Below are positions 54,538 through 61,730 of a stretch of DNA of 61,730 nt, one piece after another (within the stretch, counting starts at the first letter, position 1; every line of letters begins with the position of its first letter). A program made the translations under genes and the position numbers. The notes under the pieces were generated by a model, which saw nothing but the letters and a program-made list of their open reading frames with translations, was not told the DNA's origin and searched no databases. This stretch comes from Globomyces pollinis-pini (Eukaryota; Chytridiomycota; Chytridiomycetes; Rhizophydiales; Globomycetaceae): contig MU621176.1 in the NCBI GenBank assembly GCA_025399215.1, positions 1 through 61,730 of the forward strand, in the 5' to 3' direction.

Positions 54538-55784
54538 ATGGATTCAAGATACCTGAAATTAGAACAGGTAGGCCAAGGAACGTATGGAAAAGTCTTCAAA
54601 GGGCAGTCGAAAATGAATAACCAAATGGTTGCTTTGAAAGAGTTACAACTGGATTCAGAAGTAATCATTATCAATTGTAACAAAATAGGAAGGAAGTATG
54701 TTTCTATTAACTCCACTATCAATATCAATATTATATCACTATCATTACTTGGAGCTTTATTAATCACCTGTTAGCCCCCTCATCAGCAATAAGAGAAATT
54801 TCATTGATGAAAGAACTGCGACATCCAAACATTGTCGCTCTCATGGACGTACTTCAAAGTATCGTTTTGAATCACTAATTAATAGCTCCCGAAACACTTA
54901 CAATGGTTTTTGAATTCATGTAATCAAGTATATTGGAATTAACAGTAAAAAGGGATCAAGATTTGAAAAAGTTTATGGATGCTCAAGGTGGACCACTATC
55001 ACCTGAATGGATTGAGAATTTCATGTTTCAATTAGTGAATGCTATTGGATTTTGTCATGAGAATAGGATTTTACATCGAGATTTAAAACCTCAAAATTTG
55101 GTAATATTACATTTCAACACCCTTCATCTTTATCTCATGGAATTTTATTTAAATAAGCTCTGTATTAATATTGATTAGTTAATTAATTCACGATATGAGC
55201 TCAAATTGGGAGATTTTGGATTGGCAAGGGGTAAAAAAACTATTTGATTCATAAATTCTTTAGCTTATGGTATACCTCTAGATACATTTTCAAGTGAAGT
55301 GGTGACTTTATGGTACAGGCCGCCAGATGTATTACTAGGATCTAGAAATTATACAACATCTATTGATATATGGTCAGTTGGATGTATTATGGGAGAAATG
55401 GCTTTAGGAAGACCATTATTTCCAGGTAAAACTAATGAAGATCAGTTATTACGAATTTTCAAAACTATGGGAACACCAAATGAGCAAATTTGGCCAGGAG
55501 TTTCAACTCATACAGTAATATTCAAAATTGTTGAACATTAGGGCTGGAAACAATTTGAAATATTCCCACAACGCCATATTGGTTCTTATATTAGTATGCT
55601 TGGTGATAGTGCTTCAGATTTACTATCAAAATTTCTACAATACGCACCCGAGAGCCGAATTGATGCTAGAAATGCTATAAAGCATCCATATTTCCATAGT
55701 AAAATATGACTCCATTAATACCAATTTTTAGATCATATTGCACGTTTAAAACTACAACAGCAACAGATGCAACAACAACATTAA
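54538..55784 (+). CDS. PHO85: PHO85/CDK5-type cyclin-dependent kinase
   Basis: Nine exons (54538-54660, 54689-54695, 54775-54858, 54886-54919, 54953-55100, 55179-55230, 55264-55514, 55542-55698, 55732-55784) give 302 aa, the size of yeast Pho85 (305). It has [11 protein letters not shown], the ALKE Lys, the [18 protein letters not shown] cyclin-binding helix, [38 protein letters not shown] and [25 protein letters not shown] is typical of Pho85/CDK5 rather than Cdc28. Exon 2 is a 7-nt micro-exon that supplies EEG. Introns 2 and 5 are 79 and 78 nt; the others are 27-33. The last exon adds a Gln-rich tail; without that splice the protein would end at 55709. Expected to phosphorylate Ser/Thr-Pro sites with a PCL/p35-type cyclin. 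Confidence 0.9.
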
Positions 55785-55899
55785 TAAGTGCCCTATTTTA
55801 TGTGTCTTTTATATAAGACTTAATAAAAATGGTTGAAATTTTGTAGAAATCCTGTTTGTATTAAATTCATAGTAGAAAATATGGTGGAAGAGAGTTTTA

Positions 55900-56640
55900 T
55901 TAAACTAATCGTCTGTCTGTCAAACAGCGAGCGATCGAACCAGGTCCACTTAATTCAATAACCTAATTGTCAGCTCAAAGAGTTACCTTTTCATGCCAAG
56001 ACAAGAGAATGTTAGAATTAAACACGGCTGGAGATGCTAAACCTATAAAATGCATTTAAGCGTATTGAATCTAGTACCTGAAAAATATAAAAATCGAACA
56101 TGGCTTACCTTTGTAAATATACTTCACAAGGGTATCAATCTGTTGTGAATTTAAAAGTCCAACGATTTGAGGAATATCAGTTGGTCTGATGCTTGATAAA
56201 ACTTGAAATATATTCTGCATTGCAATATTCTATAGGATAAGTAAGAGTTCATTGAATCAATCAAGTGATTTTGATACTGAGATAAATAAAACAAGGACTC
56301 TATCGTATAAAAGAAATGAAGAACAACTAGAAATCTATAATGATTGAATATTACTTTAAGTGGTTCGACTTCAGCACCACCATAACAAGGTTGATCCAAA
56401 GCTCTAGCCAAAGCATTTACAAAATCACCCCTTTACAAGTTAGTAAATCATCTCAATAAACTTTGAATTCATTAAAATCAACTAATGATTTCAAAGTTAC
56501 CTTTGTAAGTAATTACGAACATCTTGAGTTTTAACATTACTGATATTCTCTAAATCAGCTACTGAATATTGAACAACATCATCTTCGTATTGATCTTCGT
56601 CTCCAATTATTTCATCAACATCCACTCTGCGATGGGCCAT
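55900..56640 (-). CDS. ARPC5: Arp2/3 complex subunit 5 (p16-Arc)
   Basis: Five exons (56501-56640, 56355-56430, 56109-56229, 55987-56042, 55900-55962) give 151 aa, the same length as human ARPC5. It starts MAHRRVDVDE followed by an acidic stretch (ARPC5 has RKVDVDE), then GDFVNALARAL, a VLSSIRPTDI helix, DTLVKYIYKGL, LLSWHEKV and the C-terminal GSIARCLTDRRLV, matching WHEK...GSIVRVLT in animals. It is part of the complex that nucleates branched actin. Introns are 70, 125, 66 and 24 nt, unusually long for this window, and the 66-nt one is two complete GT-AG units back to back. The frame upstream of the chosen ATG is open but lacks the RVDVDE-type family start. Confidence 0.9.
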
Positions 56641-56824
56641 TTGTTCCAGGTTGAAATTTTCACCTCTGAACAAGCAACATTTATACCACATTGCAGATTA
56701 CCTAAACAAAAAACACTACAAAAAATGCTCAGAGTTTATTAAGAGAGAGAATCAGATCATTACATTGCGTCTCTCGTAACAACTTTTAAGGAAAAATAAA
56801 GTAGCTGCTAATTCTTATTTTTTA

Positions 56825-57955
56825 TTACAATCCATAAAGTGGTTTTAACTGTCCAAGAAATAAATCACCACTTTTTAAATAGATACCAGCATAGTCTAAG
56901 ACTATATTGTTATACCCCTTGAAACAACCAAACGCATCCTTTTTCCCAACAGAAAGAAACATAGTATCATTGGCGGGTGTCACATATTCAGTTAATCCTT
57001 TTTGATGTATCATTGCATAAATGTTGGAGGTAACAGTGGATACTTGAGGATCTAACACTGCTGCCATTTTAGGTGCACCAGTATTAGCTACATCACCAAG
57101 TGAGAATATATTCTTATACGCTTCCAGTTGTAATGTATTCGTGACTTGAATGTAACCTGATTCTGTTATACTCGTTGGATCAAACTCTTCAACAAATCCT
57201 GTATTGGGCTTGATTGAACCAGTGCTGTCCAGAACTAGATCTGCATAGATTTCTAAACCTGATTTTGTTTTCAAGTGTTGATGGACTAACAATTCATCTG
57301 TTTGGAAATCTTTTGGTTTTATAATTCGTTCTCCAAGTAAAAGAACGATTCCTAGCCTTTCTAATTTTCCCCTTAATTTTTTGATATAGGAAGGATCAAT
57401 ATCGGTTCTTGAGAGTAATCCATTAGATACAATGGTAACTTCTTTTTGAGGATACGTTTCTTTAATTTCCGCTGCAGTTTCAATTGAAGTTGGACCACCA
57501 CCAATAAGTAAGATAGATTGGGATTCGTTAATTGTATTTGGAAATTGTGACAGATAAAGCAAACCATCATCTTTAAATTCGGTGTAATGTTGCCAAGGAG
57601 TTTTAACCTTGCATCCTGTTGCAAGAATCAAATAATCAAACGAAATATCCAAGAGTTCATCATTTGTTTTGACTTTTAACGATGTTGCAGACATTTCATT
57701 GACCCAACCATGAATAACTTTTCCATTACTAAAGTTTCTAAACAATTTATCGTAGGACAGGTAGCAACTTGAAGCGAATGATTTATCTACCAAGGCTCTG
57801 GGAGTAGCAATATTGCATAATGGTTCATTCTGATATTCAACCAATGTTATTGATATATTCCCAGAACAATGAAATTTCTGAATGAGAGATTTAATCACTT
57901 TCACTCCTGCCAATCCTCCTCCTACAACAACAATATGATTTGATGATTTCGTCAT
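56825..57955 (-). CDS. AIF/FSP1-like FAD-dependent oxidoreductase
   Basis: Single exon, 376 aa, starting MTKSSNHIVVVGGG. Residues 7-18 (IVVVGGGLAGVK) are the FAD-binding Rossmann motif; ILATGCK near residue 110 and ILLIGGGPTSIETAAEI near 150 give the NAD(P)H-binding motif; IFSLGDVANTGAPKMA near 290 is the second FAD motif. The layout matches the AMID/FSP1 (AIFM2) and fungal Aif1-like class, which use NAD(P)H to reduce quinones. No mitochondrial presequence or TM segment is obvious, and the start lacks a clear myristoylation Gly, so localisation is open. Intronless, between ARPC5 and a minisatellite that occupies its upstream region. Confidence 0.85.
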   Translation of the reverse strand: MTKSSNHIVVVGGGLAGVKVIKSLIQKFHCSGNISITLVEYQNEPLCNIATPRALVDKSFASSCYLSYDKLFRNFSNGKVIHGWVNEMSATSLKVKTNDELLDISFDYLILATGCKVKTPWQHYTEFKDDGLLYLSQFPNTINESQSILLIGGGPTSIETAAEIKETYPQKEVTIVSNGLLSRTDIDPSYIKKLRGKLERLGIVLLLGERIIKPKDFQTDELLVHQHLKTKSGLEIYADLVLDSTGSIKPNTGFVEEFDPTSITESGYIQVTNTLQLEAYKNIFSLGDVANTGAPKMAAVLDPQVSTVTSNIYAMIHQKGLTEYVTPANDTMFLSVGKKDAFGCFKGYNNIVLDYAGIYLKSGDLFLGQLKPLYGL

Positions 57956-58051
57956 GTTTCGTAGTGTAAACACTTCACACTTTGGTACTTTATACTGACT
58001 AAATTTTCCGCATTATGCAAATCGGGTGGAAAATGTTAGAATTTGAAAATG

Positions 58052-58256
58052 CCCGATTCGGAACACAGTGAAAGAGGTTGAGTGTGATTGGTTACCAGAT
58101 TCAAACATGGTGAAAGAGGTAGTGTGTGATTGTTTACCCGATTGAAAGAGAGAAAGTGTCACTGTTTTCTCGATTCAGACATAGCGAAAGAGATAAAGTG
58201 TCATTGTTTACCCGATTTAGAAAAGGTGAAAGAGGTTGAGGGTATCATTGTTTATT
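58052..58256. repeat. non-coding minisatellite, ~42-bp unit, about five diverged copies
   Basis: Units begin CCCGATT or AGATTC, followed by GA.ACA..GTGAAAGAGGTTGAGTGT and ATTGTTTA. Spacing ranges from about 34 to 46 bp. The array fills the interval between the oxidoreductase 5' end and the 3' end of the repeat-protein gene at 58267. Confidence 0.75.
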
Positions 58257-58266
58257 AAATCTCAAT

Positions 58267-59214
58267 TTAAGCTACCAATGCAGCAATGTAGGCTACAGCT
58301 CCAGCTACCAAAGCATTGACTTTGTTTTCATTAGATCCACTGACAATGCTATATCCATTAACTGGGGCTGCAGTTGCTTCACTGTATCCTGGGGTTCCGT
58401 AAGCATCCTTGAGTTCAGATAGAAGCGTGATTTCACTTCCATAGATGCCATTTGGAGTTACGCATGGAGTTGGTGTGTACAAACCAGCCAAGTTTTGTTG
58501 ATAACCTGGAGTTGGAGTTACGCAAGGAGTGTAGATACCAGGTGCTTTTTGCTCATAACCAGGAGTGGCAGTTGGAAGGACCAATGGATAACCTGGAGTA
58601 GTAGGGCAAGGGGTGTAGAGACCAGCAGCATTTTGTTCATATCCTGGAGCAGCGGTTGGAATAGCAGTTGCGCATGGAGTTGGTGTGTACAAACCAGCCA
58701 AGTTTTGTTGGTAACCTGGAGTTGGAGTTACGCAAGGAGTGTAAATGCCAGGAGCTTTTTGTTCATAACCAGGAGTGGCAGTTGGAAGGACCAATGGATA
58801 ACCTGCAGTACCAGTTGGGCATGGGGTGTACACACCAGGAAGTTTCATTTCATATCCTACAGCAGCAGTTGGGAGAACAATTTGATAAGCAAGAGTTCCA
58901 GTTGGGCAAGGGGTGTAGAGACCAGCAGCATTTTGTTCATAACCTGGGGCAGCAGTTGGAATGGCAGTTGCACATGGAGTTGGTGTATACAAACCGGCCA
59001 AGTTTTGTTGGTATCCAGGAGTTGGGGTAACACAAGGAGTGTAAATACCTGGAGCTTTTTGCTCATAACCTGGGGTAGCAGTTGGAAGTACTAATGCATA
59101 GGCTGGGGTACTGGTTGCACATGGAGTGTTGATTTCAGGCAGATTTTGATTGTACCCGTATTCATTAGGAGCAGCAGATGCAAACCCAAGAGCCAAAGCA
59201 AATTTAGAAATCAT
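58267..59214 (-). CDS. tandem-repeat surface protein, TPGY/YTPC family, copy 2
   Basis: Single exon, 315 aa. The signal peptide MISKFALALGFASAA is nearly the same as in the gene at 53264-54184. The body mixes three copies of PGYEQKAPGIYTPCVTPTP plus GYQQNLAGLYTPTPC with shorter PTAAPGYEQNAAGLYTPC units, so higher-order repeats are visible. The C-terminal YSEATAAPVNGYSIVSGSNENK and hydrophobic tail repeat the paralogue's GPI-type module. A TATAAAAA element lies upstream on the minus strand. The two genes are separated by the CDK, ARPC5 and oxidoreductase genes, so the duplication is not simple tandem. Likely a surface/wall structural protein. Confidence 0.8.
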   Translation of the reverse strand: MISKFALALGFASAAPNEYGYNQNLPEINTPCATSTPAYALVLPTATPGYEQKAPGIYTPCVTPTPGYQQNLAGLYTPTPCATAIPTAAPGYEQNAAGLYTPCPTGTLAYQIVLPTAAVGYEMKLPGVYTPCPTGTAGYPLVLPTATPGYEQKAPGIYTPCVTPTPGYQQNLAGLYTPTPCATAIPTAAPGYEQNAAGLYTPCPTTPGYPLVLPTATPGYEQKAPGIYTPCVTPTPGYQQNLAGLYTPTPCVTPNGIYGSEITLLSELKDAYGTPGYSEATAAPVNGYSIVSGSNENKVNALVAGAVAYIAALVA

Positions 59215-59455
59215 TTCGAATATGTTCTGAGTTCTGACGACTTTGTTTACGGTTTTTATATCAATTCTAGTTTCATTTCAATCCACTCTTGGGTTCTGGG
59301 AAACTTTGAGTGCCCCCAAAGCCCCAAAATTTAACACGTTCCCAAAATCATTCAACCACTAATTTACTTGATTCAAATGGTATAATATATGTAAAATGAG
59401 ATAATTAAAATGTGACATTGGATCTATACAGCTGAAATGTAAAACGAAGGATATA

Positions 59456-60104
59456 TTATACGACAGATGGTTCAACTATCATTTCTGTGTCTTCATCCGG
59501 TTTAATTTTTTTAGTCTCATCCGTATCATCCAGTATTTCATCCTCTGGTTTTCGTTTTGCAGGAATGCTATCATCCTGAATATCTTCCCCCTCAAATAAT
59601 TCATTTTCCTGTTCATTATATTCTTCATTTTCATTTTGATGTTCTTGATCAGCTTGTGGTTCACCATCCTCCCCAGTTTTAGCTTTACTTCTTCGCCTGT
59701 ACTCATCTCGTTTTTCTTTAGCAACAGCTTGATATTCTAAAGCAATCAGTAGTAGTTTCATTACCTTTCACGGCCTGCTGGACAGGAACAAGTAACGAAC
59801 CATCAAGTTCTAGTACTTCCAATGCCTTAAACACATCACTTGCATTAATAGACTTTCGGGAAGTGCCAGATATCGAATCTTGAGCACTAAAAACATTTAG
59901 TTATCCTTTAAAAGTTACGCAGCAGTAATATAATTGATGAAGACTGTAGCAGCTTTGGAAACAGCCATTTTTGCTTCCTTCTGGACCAAAACTCCCTCTG
60001 GTAACTGAACAGTTATTCAAATCAAGTGAATTTCTTACTGCATTTCGAATGATCTTGTCAATTACTGACTTTGGTAGTTCATAATTTTCTATTGGTTCTG
60101 TCAT
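59456..60104 (-). CDS. DPB4: histone-fold protein DPB4/POLE3-like
   Basis: Four exons (60039-60104, 59919-60004, 59765-59886, 59456-59736; introns 34, 32 and 28 nt) encode 184 aa. It reads YELPKSVIDKIIRNALPEGV, VQKEAKMAVSKAATVFINYITAAA, then SRKSINASDVFKALEVLEL and YQAVAKEKRDEYRRRSK. This is the helix pattern of POLE3/CHRAC17/Dpb4: LPN.VI..I..ALP, EA..A.S.A..VF..Y.T, NASDV..A....EF, then an acidic tail (Glu/Asp/Gln-rich, about 80 residues). It would pair with a POLE4/Dpb3 partner in DNA polymerase epsilon and in chromatin remodellers, recycling histones behind the fork. Confidence 0.9.
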
Positions 60105-61494
60105 TGAATTTTCAAAAAAATTCTTTCATTTTTGTGATCAACACATTGCTACTACCAAAACCTTAACCAAGTACATTATTATAGCCATTAAAGGTTCTTT
60201 TATTCCCTTACTATAGAGAGTATATCGGACATGATGATCAGATAATTTTTTAGTATAATCAGACAAATTTTCTGTCGATTTCATTCGAATCTGTGTTTTT
60301 CTTTCAGTAGAGATAATTTCATCAAGTTTTGAACCGTTCAGTTTTCAAGCAGTTTGTGAATTGTGGTTACATAATCAGCAGAACCAATTAGAATTCAAAT
60401 TACTTCAGTTTTCAAATTTGTATGAATTTACCATAGTATCACTTTTGGAATGTTTTAGAAGTAAATAACAGTTAAAACCCATACTGTTTATGGGTCTTTG
60501 GGCCTCAAAATCAGAGGCGGTCTTGGGTTGACAAGCAGAATTGAAACACCATAAAGAAGATTTGGATACGTGTACAATGCCATACAAAAAACCCATATTC
60601 ATATTCCGCCACTATTACCCTACAGAGCCGAACTCAATGATCAAGTCAGAAAAGTAATTTCACCTCTATACCCCATGATTAAACTAAACTAGTTGATCCA
60701 ACAAGTCATATTTTGATTTGACAAATCGAAAGTAACCTCTACGTAGTCGATATTAATCCCACTGTGTCTTCAACCACGTCAACCCATAAAAGCGAGTGAT
60801 TACAAACTATCCTATCATGGATAATTTGGAAATTATTTATAACATACATTATGAGAAATTGTATTTAAAAGATCAGTATTTCATTATAACGATTTAGTTA
60901 CATGACATTGTGTTGATCAATATTAGTCATAGCTATTAGATGCAGACTCTATCCAATCATTGATTAGTAATCAATATATGGTACATTAAGTAGTCAATTT
61001 AACGATTATCAAAACACAAAATATTTTCGGGTTGGAACTAGGAGTGTGATGTTTCAAAAAGGTGCAAATCATTAGATAAAATCAATTGTAATTCAATGCG
61101 CTATATTGGTAAATTCAAGAGAGTATCAAATCGATCTATCAGTTCCAGAAATATGGATAACGTTTGAAAGTTTTGGACTAGCATTTTTACCAATTCTGGG
61201 AATACGACTGATTGGACTGAACCTACATAAAAATATATTCGGAGGTACTAATAGGTCAAATGGGTTTGAATGTATTGGTTTCTATTCTTCCTGCGAATTT
61301 CGATTGGAAACGATGGAATTGCCACCTTCAATGGAGGGCGGGTATGGGTCCAGAATACACAAAACAGTTTCAATCTTAAAACACGATTCAAAATTTTCCC
61401 TATAGCCACCATCGTAGATCTAAAGCCTCAAATACTTCTATAAATAAATGAAAACACTCAATGGTACAGCATTCAATTAGAAATTAAAAATCAG
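60105..61494. other. 1.4-kb stretch without a recognised gene
   Basis: Short open frames at 60405-60602 (minus) and 61106-61405 (plus) show no motif, signal or splice partners. I see no tRNA, tandem repeat or mobile element. The right end presumably holds the promoter of the gene starting at 61495. Confidence 0.45.
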
Positions 61495-61730
61495 ATGGCC
61501 TTCATCAACATCAAATTTTTACTCGTAGTTTTACAAGTCATCTATGCTAGCAGTGCTGTTAATCACTTGGATAACAGAAGCTATAGACCAGCATTTCCAA
61601 ACAATTCATATAGAAACAACCAAGGCTATCTTCCATATCAACCTCCAACTTATGGTGGGTATAAGCCAATCACCACAAGTGCTCCAAAATCTGTAACAAC
61701 CCAAGCTCCAAAGACCACTCAAGGATACAA
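61495..61730 (+). CDS. secreted Thr/Pro/Tyr-rich protein, 5' part only (runs off the window)
   Basis: From an ATG at 61495 the frame is open to the last base (78 codons). The signal peptide is MAFINIKFLLVVLQVIYAS, followed by an Asn/Tyr/Pro-rich segment (PYQPPTYGGYKP) and then the start of TTSAPK/TTQAPK-type repeats. The style matches the other surface repeat proteins at 48.4-59.2 kb, although the repeat unit is different. Whether it has a GPI signal cannot be seen. Confidence 0.65.
   Translation, partial: MAFINIKFLLVVLQVIYASSAVNHLDNRSYRPAFPNNSYRNNQGYLPYQPPTYGGYKPITTSAPKSVTTQAPKTTQGY

Noticed and set aside
58495..59094. Long plus-strand frame (199 codons, Trp/Ser-rich) opposite the surface-protein gene
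   Set aside because: Reverse-frame shadow of the repeat-coding strand; the minus-strand product has a signal peptide and GPI tail, this has neither.
1..61730. CRISPR arrays, insertion sequences, bacterial operons, viral genes
   Set aside because: None seen: genes are intron-split, the repeats are coding minisatellites or local duplications, and no transposase, reverse transcriptase or integrase motif was found.

Overview
The window reads as compact nuclear DNA of a small-genome eukaryote, most likely a zoosporic early-diverging fungus or close relative (Rozella or aphelid type). The grounds are low GC, very short GT-AG introns, a fungal-style gene set (PHO85-type CDK, DPB4-like subunit, fungal DOPA-dioxygenase family, carnitine acetyltransferase with a peroxisomal C-terminus), GPI-anchored repeat proteins typical of a cell surface, and a basal-body protein (CEP20/FOR20) that implies centrioles or a flagellum. 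The species call is inference. I rebuilt exon structures by hand, joining reading frames at GT-AG boundaries and checking each join against known protein families. About 120 introns were placed. Some 110 are 15-38 nt long, mostly 24-34. Nine are 66 nt or longer. I placed none between 39 and 65 nt.

Layout. 1-8.5 kb is a locally duplicated accessory block: four members of an unnamed Gly/Asn/Gln-rich family (1-303, 3220-4025, 5766-6487, 7892-8514) are interleaved with two near-identical secreted CBM21-like genes lying as an inverted pair. A PLC-X protein and a four-TM protein sit inside the block. 8.6-14 kb holds a tRNA-Cys, an F-box/LRR gene whose ATG overlaps the stop of a DHHC palmitoyltransferase, and a three-dsRBD protein. 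14.2-21 kb on the plus strand holds glycyl-tRNA synthetase, a DOPA-dioxygenase-like enzyme, PIG-Y, CEP20 and PIG-B.

21-29.5 kb is mostly minus strand: a class I/II aminotransferase, a 7TM receptor, an unknown disordered protein, carnitine acetyltransferase and the HEN1 small-RNA methyltransferase. One secreted Cys-rich protein there is on the plus strand. 30-48.4 kb is filled by two large plus-strand genes: a multidomain RhoGEF (C1, RA-like, DH, PH; about 1232 aa in 15 exons) and the cytoplasmic dynein-1 heavy chain (about 4499 aa in 25 exons).

48.4-61.7 kb contains repeat-rich, signal-peptide-bearing, mostly GPI-type surface proteins (48423-49514, 49684-50637, 53264-54184, 58267-59214 and a truncated one at the right edge). 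Between them lie housekeeping genes: PGM2-type phosphoglucomutase/phosphopentomutase, a PHO85-like CDK, Arp2/3 subunit ARPC5, an AIF/FSP1-like oxidoreductase and a DPB4/POLE3 histone-fold protein.

Themes that tie genes together: GPI-anchor synthesis (PIG-Y, PIG-B) with several candidate GPI-anchored proteins; small-RNA biology (HEN1 plus a three-dsRBD protein); cytoskeleton (dynein, CEP20, ARPC5, RhoGEF). The genes are not arranged as obvious functional clusters.
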